Of a stretch of DNA of 13,259 nt, positions 6,307 through 13,125 are shown in pieces; positions within the stretch are counted from its first letter, which is position 1; every line of letters begins with the position of its first letter. The notes beneath the pieces are model-generated. The model saw only the letters and a program-made list of their open reading frames with translations, was not told where the DNA came from and did not search any database. Made by a program: the position numbers and the translations under genes. This stretch comes from Candidatus Methanogasteraceae archaeon UBA261 (lineage in GTDB: Archaea > Halobacteriota > Methanosarcinia > Methanosarcinales > Methanogasteraceae). The DNA lies in the NCBI GenBank assembly GCA_002506015.1, contig DAWR01000094.1, positions 1-13,259 of the forward strand, written 5' to 3'.

Positions 6307-7374
6307 CTACTCCTTTATCAGATGAATCGCCGTTGACTTGAACGAGACGATGATCTCTCCCCCCTTCTCGAGTCCGAGATCGCTTGCTGACTGCTTTGTT
6401 ATGAGCGCCGTGAGTGGAAAGTTGCAACCACAGTCGATTCTGAGACGAACCATCGCCCCGAACGGCGTAACTTGAGTAATTGTACCCGAAAAAGAATTCC
6501 TTGCACTGCTTACCCCCGCAGTCCCCAGGGTCCCGATTATGATGTCCTCGGGGCGGATGCAAGTTCGAACCAACTCCCCTGCCGCGTAGTCAGAGACCGC
6601 AACGATTGTATGCTCGCCAAGATCGATTTCTGCAAGCCCGTCCGTGTTCGATATGACCGTTCCGTCGATTATGTTCTCGACGCCAACAAAGTCGGCAACT
6701 TCGTTTGTTGCGGGTCTGCTGAAGACCTCCTCGGGCAGTCCCACCTGCACGATTCTGCCAGCAACCATAACACCGATACGATCCGCGAGCATCATCGCCT
6801 CGGACTGATCGTGGGTCACATGGATCGTTGTCAGCCCGAACTCGTGGTGAATTCTCTTGAGCTCGTCCCTGAGCAGGTTCTGAGTCCGGTTGTCGAGCGC
6901 ACTCAGGGGCTCATCAAGGAGCAGTATCCCTGGCTCAGCCACGATCGCACGTGCGAGCGCTGCCCGCTGCTGCTCCCCGCCGGAAAGCGTTATCGAATAA
7001 CGGTGTGCCAGATGCGATATGCCCATGAGATCCATCATCTCCTGTGTCTTCCGGATCCGCTCATCGTGCGGGACTTTTTTCATCCTCATACCAAATTCTA
7101 TGTTCTCTCTCACGTTCAGATGCGGGAAAAGCGAATAATCCTGGTAAACAAAACCAATGTCCCTCTTTTCCGGAGGAATGTCTGTAATGTCTCTGTTGCT
7201 GATAACGATTGCACCACTGTCAGGATGATAAAAGCCAGCGATCAATTCGAGTAGCAGCGTCTTTCCGGATGCGGTGGGTCCCAGGATCACAAAATACTCA
7301 TTCTCCAGGATATGCAGATCGATATGAACTGAGAACTCCTTCCAGTCTCTTGATAAATCGTTAATCTTGATCAT
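6307..7374 (-). CDS. Tungstate/molybdate-type ABC transporter ATP-binding protein (WtpC/ModC-like)
   Basis: The 355-residue ATPase has all ABC motifs: Walker A GPTASGKT (32-39), Q-loop glutamine at 78, signature LSGGEQQR (130-137), Walker B ILLLDEP (150-156) and H-loop histidine at 188. A TOBE/Mop-like domain follows at about 290-353 (SARNSFSGTITQV ... VSFKSTAIHLI), which fits the oxyanion-uptake branch that includes ModC and WtpC. It would power uptake of tungstate or molybdate, cofactor metals for formylmethanofuran dehydrogenase and similar enzymes. A related sulfate or thiosulfate role is the main alternative. No permease or binding-protein gene is adjacent, which is unusual, since these genes normally form a wtpABC cluster. 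No clear Shine-Dalgarno precedes the ATG. Repeat copies 3 and 4 flank the gene. Confidence 0.85.
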   Translation of the reverse strand: MIKINDLSRDWKEFSVHIDLHILENEYFVILGPTASGKTLLLELIAGFYHPDSGAIVISNRDITDIPPEKRDIGFVYQDYSLFPHLNVRENIEFGMRMKKVPHDERIRKTQEMMDLMGISHLAHRYSITLSGGEQQRAALARAIVAEPGILLLDEPLSALDNRTQNLLRDELKRIHHEFGLTTIHVTHDQSEAMMLADRIGVMVAGRIVQVGLPEEVFSRPATNEVADFVGVENIIDGTVISNTDGLAEIDLGEHTIVAVSDYAAGELVRTCIRPEDIIIGTLGTAGVSSARNSFSGTITQVTPFGAMVRLRIDCGCNFPLTALITKQSASDLGLEKGGEIIVSFKSTAIHLIKE

Positions 7375-7433
7375 TTTGTCATTCTATTCTGTTGCTAATA
7401 CTTACTCAATATTATGTGGATATCCGAATATAA

Positions 7434-7516
7434 CACCACACGATTACACAAGATTAACACAGAAATCTTGTGAAGATGACTGCACCGCTGTTTCGCAGAC
7501 TGTGTAATCTTTGTTT
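7434..7516 (+). repeat. Dispersed palindromic repeat, copy 4 (apex insertion)
   Basis: The left arm is intact (ACCACACGATTACACAAGAT, then TAACACAGAAATCTTGTGAA). The right arm TGTGTAATCTTTGTTT is separated from it by about 25 extra bases (GATGACTGCACC through CGCAGAC) that copy 2 lacks. It lies between the orc1 stop and the ABC ATPase start, and TGTGGATATCC sits just to its left. Confidence 0.85.
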
Positions 7517-7565
7517 CCCCTATTATATTGAGCATGTTCTGCCACCCTTCTACGCCAGGTGCGAA

Positions 7566-8696
7566 TCATCGCTGCATAGCATCCAGCGCATTCAGCACAT
7601 CCATTGAATCGTGCCGGAGTTCGATTCTGCGGCTTCTGCCGTGCATGCCCTCTGTTACGAGATCGGCATCGATCAATCGCAGTGATGTGAGCTTCGCAAG
7701 CATCGTATGAAACCTTGTGTATCCGAGTCCTGTCGTCTCGTGAAACGCTGTATAGACGTCGCCTGCGATCACTTCCGAACTCGTCTTCTCTGCGAGAATT
7801 GCAAGGATCGCCTGCTCACCGCTGTTCAGCGTTGCAATTGTGCGCGACAGATGCAAAATTCGCGATCTCTCATAAACTGAGCGCACATCATCCGCTGATA
7901 TGCTCGTACTTGCCCTTTGCTCAGCAGATAGGGCTGATCGTTTGAGAAGATCGATTCCCACCCGGATATCGCCCGCTTCTGATGTGTAATCGGAAACAAA
8001 ATCTATAACATCTTCAGAGATCACTCCGGAATAGAATCCAAGCTTTGCCCGGTCGTAGAGAATGCCCCGGACCTCGTCCCAATCGTATCTCGGGAATACG
8101 ATCTCTTCAGGCAGGAAGATTGAGCCTACCTTCGGATCGAAGACGTAACTCAGGTTGTCGTCGCTCAGGATCGCGATTACGCCGATCTTCGTTCCGGGAT
8201 GGGTTTCGTGAGCGCGCAATAGTGAATAAAGTACATTGTCCGACTCTTTTTCGTGGAATAAATAATTTATATCGTCGAGTGCCACAATCAGGATCTTCTC
8301 GTTCTGGACGAGATATTTTGCCACCTCGTCAAGCAATTTCTTGAACGAAACGCCGGACGATGGCGGTGCATGCCCGATCAACCTCCGGAAGATCTCGGAG
8401 AATATCAGGTATCGGGTCTGATTCGCCTGGCAGTTGACATGCACAGTGATCACGTTTGACGCATGCTCGCTTAGTTCCTCGAAGACCTTCCTGACCGCTG
8501 TTGTCTTGCCCGTTCCCGGTGGACCCACGCAGATTGCGTTGAGCGGGCGCATACCCGCAAGCGACGGGCGCACTCCGAACATGAGCGATCTGAGCTGCGA
8601 GTCCCGGTGTGCGAACTGCTCAGGGATATAATCGAATTCAAAGAGTTCGCCTCGCCTGAACAGGGTTTGATCCCAGAGCAGAGTTTTTCCGGGCAT
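7566..8696 (-). CDS. orc1/cdc6: Orc1/Cdc6 family replication initiator
   Basis: The 376-residue AAA+ ATPase has Walker A GPPGTGKT (58-65), Walker B LIVALDDI (136-143), a sensor 1 region near 175-181 (AILSDDN) and the Cdc6-type sensor 2 segment GDIRVGIDLLKRS (242-254). A winged-helix domain follows (about 285-376) and would bind origin DNA. Archaeal Orc1/Cdc6 proteins recognise origin repeats and load the MCM helicase, and their genes often lie next to an origin. The protein starts at ATG 8696 and has no Shine-Dalgarno, but a TATA-like box lies about 25 bases upstream, which suggests a leaderless transcript. Repeat copies 4 and 5 flank it. It may be one of several Orc1 paralogues; the sensor 1 segment is not the usual GISN form. 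Confidence 0.95.
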   Translation of the reverse strand: MPGKTLLWDQTLFRRGELFEFDYIPEQFAHRDSQLRSLMFGVRPSLAGMRPLNAICVGPPGTGKTTAVRKVFEELSEHASNVITVHVNCQANQTRYLIFSEIFRRLIGHAPPSSGVSFKKLLDEVAKYLVQNEKILIVALDDINYLFHEKESDNVLYSLLRAHETHPGTKIGVIAILSDDNLSYVFDPKVGSIFLPEEIVFPRYDWDEVRGILYDRAKLGFYSGVISEDVIDFVSDYTSEAGDIRVGIDLLKRSALSAEQRASTSISADDVRSVYERSRILHLSRTIATLNSGEQAILAILAEKTSSEVIAGDVYTAFHETTGLGYTRFHTMLAKLTSLRLIDADLVTEGMHGRSRRIELRHDSMDVLNALDAMQR

Positions 8697-8714
8697 GGTT
8701 AAGTTATTTCTGGT

Positions 8715-8728
8715 GAATATTAATAATG
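8715..8728 (-). promoter_or_regulatory. TATA box for orc1/cdc6
   Basis: The minus strand reads TCATTATTAATATTC, centred about 25 bases before the orc1 ATG. That spacing would start transcription at or next to the start codon, matching the absence of a ribosome site. Confidence 0.5.
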
Positions 8729-8733
8729 ATTTG

Positions 8734-8799
8734 GTATGTGTTTAGCTGAGGCGGAAAAAAACCACGAGATTACACAAGATTAACACAAGAAGATTGTGG
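8734..8799 (+). repeat. Dispersed palindromic repeat, copy 5 (left half)
   Basis: It opens GTATGTGTTTAGCTGAGGCG like copy 2, then has an A-run and the canonical core AACCACGAGATTACACAAGA, and ends near AGATTGTGGC. The right arm is lost. It lies 5-6 bases beyond the orc1 TATA box. Confidence 0.88.
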
Positions 8800-8835
8800 C
8801 ACATGCAGCAATTCCCGTTGTGTCTGTAAACGCAT

Positions 8836-9053
8836 GCGGACGAAGGGTCGATTCTCTATACTTTCGCAAACATTGATCCATTGACCCGGAGCTACAGGAA
8901 GACCGCTTCAATTACATCGTGAATATCTTTACGAAGTGGTATCGCAACTATCTCCATTTTTATGCGAAGTATCGTTGTCCCGGACCGAATGCTGTAGAGC
9001 CGTTCTTTGAAACCACGTTTGCGCGGATGGAATACGTCGGCAGAGATCGATGA
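8836..9053 (+). pseudogene. Remnant of a conserved gene of unknown function (frameshifted, both ends lost)
   Basis: One frame reads ADEGSILYTFANIDP up to about 8880. A second frame then continues as IDPELQEDRF and reaches YRCPGPNAVEPFFE and FARMEYVGRDR before a stop at 9051. The switch coincides with an 8-base near-duplication, CATTGATC followed by CATTGACC (8871-8886), which would shift the frame. The segment has the look of a conserved domain (PGPNA, FFE, FARMEYVG), but I cannot name the family. No start codon or ribosome site is present upstream, and the end merges with the methyltransferase remnant, so both termini appear to be deleted. Confidence 0.6.
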
Positions 9054-9390
9054 TCTGTACCAGAGGTCTCGCGACTACGAGAAGGATGGTGACACGATCA
9101 TAAAACTTCTCGAACTGGACTCAAACAGCATGGTTATCGACATGGGTGCAGGAACCGGTACATTCGAACTCCACGCTGCGAAACACTGCCGAATAAGTCT
9201 ACGCGGTGGACGTATCTTCCACCATACTGAACTGCTGCCCGAAAAAAGGCGAAGGGAGAGGGGTTTCAAACGCTCTGTACTGCGACGGCGGCTTTTTGAC
9301 GTACGAGCACGAGGCAGAGCCCGCGGATGTGATGGTCTTGATAGCTGTCCTGCATCATCTGCCGGATTTCCGGAAATTGGTCGCTCTTAC
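9040..9390 (+). pseudogene. Remnant of a class I SAM-dependent methyltransferase
   Basis: The first frame encodes LYQRSRDYEKDGDTIIKLLE and then the SAM-binding motif I, VIDMGAGTGTF, up to AAKHCR near 9195. The protein then continues in another frame from about 9199 with VYAVDVSSTIL (motif II region), GGFLTYEHEAEPADV and VLIAVLHHLPDF (motif IV/post-I region). It breaks off after KLVAL near 9388, where homology to the AbrB-like fragment begins on the other strand. A single indel near 9196-9200 explains the shift. Both the N-terminus and the C-terminal third are missing. The gene is dead by frameshift and truncation. The original substrate cannot be told. Confidence 0.72.
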
Positions 9391-9449
9391 GATCGGGGTA
9401 TCGATCCCACCTTTGCACCCATGCTCCGTATCTCGTAAGTTCCGTTCAT
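9387..9449 (-). pseudogene. Truncated N-terminus of an AbrB/SpoVT-like gene
   Basis: Twenty codons run from ATG 9449 to TAA 9387. The peptide contains TYEIRSMGAK and then VGSIPRS, which resembles the opening of AbrB/MazE-type swapped-hairpin DNA-binding domains (typically ...VGxKGQVTIPKxxR). A GGTGG ribosome site ends 8 bases before the ATG, and a TATA box and palindrome lie further upstream. The reading frame ends where the methyltransferase remnant begins, so only the first part of the gene survives. The family call rests on about 15 residues and is tentative. Confidence 0.42.
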
Positions 9450-9462
9450 GTTGTAAACCACC

Positions 9463-9487
9463 TTTGTTCAGAACAAAACATATATAT
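9463..9487 (-). promoter_or_regulatory. Promoter with operator-like palindrome for the truncated AbrB-like ORF
   Basis: The minus strand shows CATATATATG (about 9478-9487), followed at once by the perfect inverted repeat TTTGTTC-T-GAACAAA (9463-9477), then GGTGG and ATG 9449. A palindrome between TATA box and start codon is where an archaeal repressor would act, for example for autoregulation. Confidence 0.5.
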
Positions 9488-9500
9488 GCTTTCCAGCGCG

Positions 9501-9510
9501 ATAAAAAATG
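9501..9510 (-). terminator. Possible oligo-T terminator after the TSUP gene
   Basis: The minus strand carries six T in an AT-rich stretch about 40 bases past the TSUP stop codon. Archaeal terminators are often simple T-runs; no hairpin is needed or seen. Confidence 0.35.
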
Positions 9511-9546
9511 TGTAATAAATTATACTAAACGCTAATTGGACCGCTT

Positions 9547-10302
9547 CTATAGCAACACGTCCTTGACAATTAAAATTGCTGCAACTCCTAACAGAACCAC
9601 TCCAAATATTAATCTGACTGATTCTGGTTTTAATTTTTTTACCATCAATCTTGAACCGATCTGGCTGCCTGCGAATACCGAAACAATACAGAGCATCCAG
9701 AATAACCAATCAGGCATTGCAGCCGTTGCGATGTGTGAAACAAAACTTGAAGTTCCGGAAAAAGTCACAACCATAGCAGAGGTGGCAGCTGCCATTTTCA
9801 TATCTATTCCTGCAATGTACAGAAGTGGAACAACAAAGCTACCCCCGCCACGTCCAATCAATCCTGCGAAGAAGCCCAGTATGCTACCTGCAAAAATACC
9901 TAATATAACCCGTTCCTGTGCAGACAGGCTACCTTTCGCAGGTCGCCATCCGCTGAGCATTAATACAGCGGAAGTAGCAGTGAATAGAGCAAATATTAAA
10001 ATTACAGGTCCCGTTGGCAAACTTATATTCACCAGTGTTCCCACCGGGGCAAATATGACCATAGCTATGCCAAAAGGAGTTGCCACTCTCCAGTCAATGA
10101 GTTTTTGCCTTCCATACGTCCATGCTGCTGAAGAGCTATTTACCACATTCAGTAACATACCAAGTGGAATTGCCTCTGTCTTAAAATCCATACCAAGCCA
10201 GAATAGAACTGGAATATATAGTTGTGCACCACCCATACCAAGCATTGAGAATACAAGCGCTATGATAAATAAAATGGGGATGGAAAAATAGATCAGATCC
10301 AT
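9547..10302 (-). CDS. TSUP family transporter (sulfite exporter TauE/SafE-like)
   Basis: The 251-residue polytopic membrane protein shows the internal duplication of the TSUP (TauE/SafE) family: a first half with GMGGAQLYIPVLF (about 22-34) and a second half with GLIGRGGGSFVVPLL. About seven to eight hydrophobic segments are present. Members move sulfite, sulfonates or other small organic or sulfur anions across the cytoplasmic membrane, and the direction and substrate cannot be read from sequence. It starts 16 bases after the FmdE-like stop on the same strand, so the two form an operon. It is lower in GC than its neighbours upstream in the cluster (CDF, CcdA), which may hint at a different history. 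Confidence 0.88.
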   Translation of the reverse strand: MDLIYFSIPILFIIALVFSMLGMGGAQLYIPVLFWLGMDFKTEAIPLGMLLNVVNSSSAAWTYGRQKLIDWRVATPFGIAMVIFAPVGTLVNISLPTGPVILIFALFTATSAVLMLSGWRPAKGSLSAQERVILGIFAGSILGFFAGLIGRGGGSFVVPLLYIAGIDMKMAAATSAMVVTFSGTSSFVSHIATAAMPDWLFWMLCIVSVFAGSQIGSRLMVKKLKPESVRLIFGVVLLGVAAILIVKDVLL

Positions 10303-10318
10303 TCGTATCCCATTTTAT

Positions 10319-10918
10319 CTATTCGTATCCCGAACATGGTATACAAAAATGTTTGTTACATACAGTCCTCATACCATGAGCAAAGACTACTTCACCACAG
10401 TTATCACATTCATGCCATTCAAAGGTTCCTTTACGAGGTTCAAAGTCTATCTTAAAAACCTCTCCTACGACCAGGATTTCTTCATCTGGCAAAGAAACCG
10501 CTTTTTCAACAAGTGGGTCTACGATTTCCGACTCAATGTCTTGTGGCTCCACACCCTGAGAGCGCAATTTCACAAATTCGGAGGATAATGCCTTCTTCTG
10601 AAACTCCGGGTTCAGAGCCACTCTTACTGCCCTCTTTGATCTTACTTCAATCAGCGTAATGACACTCTTGCTGTAACCAAGACTTTCTATATTGGCTTTT
10701 CCGAATGTGCATCCGGTAGCAACCTGCACACCATCTCCGAAACACATTGCAGCGTGAGCAGGACCGGTTTCACAAAGACAGTACAGTTCCTTGTTCTTTG
10801 CACGCTCCACTCCAAGCGCATTCATTGCAGCAAGCCCCACGCGGATGCCAAGTGGCATTGCCGGACATTTATGCCCGTGGAACTCGATCGCGATCTCAAG
10901 CAGATGTTTATCTATCAT
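10319..10918 (-). CDS. FmdE family protein with C-terminal zinc ribbon
   Basis: The 199-residue protein has the FmdE domain (about 5-145), with metal-binding FHGHKCPAMPLG (13-24; His14, His16, Cys18) and a second conserved patch, CFGDGVQVATGCTFGK (59-74). A long linker follows, then a C-terminal zinc ribbon with CDNC at 171-174 and Cys187, Cys192 and Cys195. FmdE was named from the molybdenum formylmethanofuran dehydrogenase operon of methanogens but is not a catalytic subunit, and its function is not firmly known. ATG 10918 has a strong ribosome site (AAGGAG, 8 bases spacing). It precedes the TSUP gene by 16 bases. The 102-base gap behind the CDF gene may hold its own promoter. Confidence 0.9.
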   Translation of the reverse strand: MIDKHLLEIAIEFHGHKCPAMPLGIRVGLAAMNALGVERAKNKELYCLCETGPAHAAMCFGDGVQVATGCTFGKANIESLGYSKSVITLIEVRSKRAVRVALNPEFQKKALSSEFVKLRSQGVEPQDIESEIVDPLVEKAVSLPDEEILVVGEVFKIDFEPRKGTFEWHECDNCGEVVFAHGMRTVCNKHFCIPCSGYE

Positions 10919-11020
10919 TCTTTTCGCTCCTTGACGATTTGTATGTTACATCTGCGTGGCAGGTTCATTCATGCCATGCGGATCATCAACGATTTCAATT
11001 AATTTTGAACTACTTAAGGA

Positions 11021-11920
11021 TTACGTTGGAGCTGTCGACATGCACAGCAATGTATTGTGCCTGCATTCGGTACACTCGAACTGGAGCGTCGTATGCACAA
11101 TCCCGAACCGTCCGAGTATCGCATCGTTGATACGATCCCGTATCGCATCTGCGCTGCTGCATGCGATATCATCGACCAGCACATGTGCGCTCAAGCTGGG
11201 GATCTCAGGAGTGATGCACCACAGATGAAGATCATGCAATCCTATCACCCCTTCAATACCGGATATCGTTTCTGCGACCTTATATGGGTCCATACCAACA
11301 GGAGCACTTTCCATAAGGATATTCACCGATTCTCGGACCAGACCGAGCCCGCCGATAACGATGATTCCGCAGATTACGACGCTTATCACCGGATCGATGA
11401 CGTACCATCCGGTCCACCAGATCAGAACCCCGCCTGCGATGACCCCGACCGATGCGAGCGCATCGCCAAGCACATGGTACAGCGCGGCTCTTGTATTGAT
11501 ATTGGCGCTGCTGCCCCGCAGATAGTATGCTGAGAGGAGGTTTGCAGCCAGTCCCACACACGCAATCACTATCATCTCAAGGCTCTTTATGTGCCCTGAG
11601 TTCTGGATTCGCTGGTATGCCTCAACGAGGATGAATGCAGATACTGCAAACAGCATGACCCCGTTAACAAGGGCTGCAAGAATCTCACCGCGGTAGTAAC
11701 CATAAGTTTTCGTGAGTGTTGCAGGCTTAAGCGATATCCGCATCGCAAACCAGCTCAAAAGAAGTGCGATTACGTCTGTGAATACATGAGCGGCATCGCT
11801 CATGAGCGCGAGGCTGTTCGTCCACACGCCACCAACCAGTTCAACGATCAAGATGGTTGATGTTATGCCGATCGCATACTTAAGCCCGGCACCGTGATTG
11901 CTATGATGATGTGTAGCCAT
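11021..11920 (-). CDS. Cation diffusion facilitator (CDF), zinc-type metal exporter
   Basis: The 299-residue protein has about six transmembrane helices and a cytoplasmic C-terminal domain (about 205-285, GLHDLHLWCITPEI). The transport site is complete: His45 and Asp49 in SDAAHVFTD (helix 2), and His149 and Asp153 in YHVLGD (helix 5). This HD/HD set is typical of zinc-selective CDF proteins. A short N-terminal His cluster (HHHSNH) and a Cys-rich C-terminal tail (ECTECRHNTLLC) could bind metal. It would export Zn2+, or a similar ion, in exchange for protons. I chose ATG 11920; a TTG two codons upstream has better spacing to AAGGGA. It follows ccdA by 29 bases and is likely co-transcribed. Confidence 0.93.
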   Translation of the reverse strand: MATHHHSNHGAGLKYAIGITSTILIVELVGGVWTNSLALMSDAAHVFTDVIALLLSWFAMRISLKPATLTKTYGYYRGEILAALVNGVMLFAVSAFILVEAYQRIQNSGHIKSLEMIVIACVGLAANLLSAYYLRGSSANINTRAALYHVLGDALASVGVIAGGVLIWWTGWYVIDPVISVVICGIIVIGGLGLVRESVNILMESAPVGMDPYKVAETISGIEGVIGLHDLHLWCITPEIPSLSAHVLVDDIACSSADAIRDRINDAILGRFGIVHTTLQFECTECRHNTLLCMSTAPT

Positions 11921-11949
11921 GATCAATCAGATTCCCTTACTCAATTGGA

Positions 11950-12645
11950 TCAGGCACCTCGGATCCACGGCAGAAGATAATACAGCCCGAAAGCAACAAG
12001 AAGCACACCAGCCGCCTTCTTAAACCATATCCCGAGATGCACTGTCTTCTCTGCATAAGTCGTCACCCCGACCGCGCCGCTTGCAATAAACGGTATCGGT
12101 GCACCAAGTGCCATGCCATAAGCAAGCATCAGCACAAGCCCTTGCGCAATATCTGCCTTCACCGCTAACATAGTAAGGAGTGCAATCAGAATCGGCGTGC
12201 TGCATGGATAGATCGCAAGCCCGAATAGGATGCCCAGGATCAGTGCGCCAAGGATCCCGTGCTTGACCAGCCGTTCCCTTGCCGCTCTTAACATATTGTG
12301 TCCTGTAGCAATGTTGAGATTGATCACATCGAGCATGAGAAGCCCGACTACTATCAGCACAGGTCCCATGATGATACCGGCAGCCATCCCTGAGTATGCC
12401 TGCACCGTGCTGCTTGCATGGATGCCGATAAATGCGGCAGAGATGCCCATCGCAGCGTAAGTAATCGCTCTTCCGGTGATGAACGCAAGACCCGCAAGAA
12501 AACCCCGGACCCAACCTGTTGATACGTTATCATCATCTTCTGCGCCTGTGATATATCCTATGATCAGGAGATCAACGGTCAGGGCACACGGCTCAATCGA
12601 GACCACAAAGCCAGCCAGAAGCACAGAGGCAAGACTAAGATCCAT
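11950..12645 (-). CDS. CcdA/DsbD-type transmembrane thiol-disulfide electron carrier
   Basis: The 231-residue protein has six or so membrane helices in two related halves. Each half carries one redox cysteine in a Pro-Cys setting: Cys20 in SIEPCALTVD and Cys148 in IYPCSTPIL. This matches CcdA and the central domain of DsbD, which accept electrons from cytoplasmic thioredoxin and hand them to thiol proteins outside the membrane. The ATG lies inside the end of the upstream thioredoxin-like gene (11-base overlap), so the two are translationally coupled. The likely outward partner is therefore that lipoprotein. Cytochrome c maturation or reduction of a metal-binding or envelope protein are possible end uses. 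Confidence 0.88.
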   Translation of the reverse strand: MDLSLASVLLAGFVVSIEPCALTVDLLIIGYITGAEDDDNVSTGWVRGFLAGLAFITGRAITYAAMGISAAFIGIHASSTVQAYSGMAAGIIMGPVLIVVGLLMLDVINLNIATGHNMLRAARERLVKHGILGALILGILFGLAIYPCSTPILIALLTMLAVKADIAQGLVLMLAYGMALGAPIPFIASGAVGVTTYAEKTVHLGIWFKKAAGVLLVAFGLYYLLPWIRGA

Positions 12646-13105
12646 TCAGCAGCTCCAAATCAATCTTCTTACGCAATGCTTCTACAAAACGATCATGATC
12701 CTCAGAGTATGTGAATGCATCCGGGTACATCACGTGATTGATATATAATGATACGTATCTGACACCATACTCCGCAGCTATCCTCTGGTTTGTCTCGGCA
12801 TTAATCTCCTGAAACGTGATCGTTCCATTCTCCACCGCCTCCTCGTAGTATGCGTGCATGACTTCATCAGTCCACTTTCCAACATTGATGCAGCCGGCAC
12901 ATCGATTCGTACCATGGAATAGAACGATCTCAACCACGGGTCTGGTCTGGTCTGGTCTGGTCTGGTCAGGCTGTTCGTGCATGGTTGCGGTTGTGATGGC
13001 AGACTCGCTTTCGGCAGGCGCTGCGTCTTCTCTCGTAACGCATGCCATGGACAGACTTGAGAGCAGTATGATCACAACCAACAATATATTTTTTATTCCT
13101 TTCAT
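12635..13105 (-). CDS. Thioredoxin-like exported protein/lipoprotein with CxxC motif
   Basis: The 156-residue protein starts with a signal peptide (MKGIKN, then hydrophobic 7-20) and a Cys at 22 in SLSMAC, a loose lipobox. A low-complexity linker (23-56) contains the duplicated DQTRP pentapeptide. The thioredoxin-like domain follows (about 57-150) with VEIVLFHGTNRCAGC (CxxC at 69-72) and a YGVRYVSLYI strand. The usual cis-proline motif is not obvious. It is probably anchored outside the membrane and kept reduced by the coupled CcdA. It has some resemblance to small CxxC proteins encoded beside archaeal ccdA-like genes. I chose ATG 13105, preceded by GAGAGTGATTC. An upstream start at 13183 would overlap the preceding gene and lacks a signal-peptide logic. 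Confidence 0.84.
   Translation of the reverse strand: MKGIKNILLVVIILLSSLSMACVTREDAAPAESESAITTATMHEQPDQTRPDQTRPVVEIVLFHGTNRCAGCINVGKWTDEVMHAYYEEAVENGTITFQEINAETNQRIAAEYGVRYVSLYINHVMYPDAFTYSEDHDRFVEALRKKIDLELLNGS
12941..12970. repeat. Pentanucleotide tandem repeat (TCTGG)5 plus TCAGG
   Basis: Five perfect TCTGG units and one variant lie in the linker of the thioredoxin-like gene. Read on the coding strand they give DQTRP twice. Gain or loss of one unit would shift the frame ahead of the CxxC domain. Confidence 0.9.
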
Positions 13106-13125
13106 GTGAATCACTCTCGAAACGT

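Noticed and set aside
7395..7535. 46-codon minus-strand ORF crossing repeat copy 4
   Set aside because: Most of it is repeat translation (HKISVLILCN), with no ribosome site or conserved composition.
406..8799. CRISPR array made of the repeated AACCACGAGATT units
   Set aside because: Copies are kilobases apart, palindromic and variably truncated, with genes between them; no regular spacers or cas genes are present.
8697..8830. Canonical origin recognition boxes upstream of orc1
   Set aside because: I looked for paired G-rich ORB-like elements and saw only the palindromic repeat and AT-rich sequence.
9536..10291. 251-codon plus-strand ORF opposite the TSUP gene
   Set aside because: The minus strand encodes a clear TSUP transporter with duplicated motifs. 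The plus frame is its mirror image without domain features.
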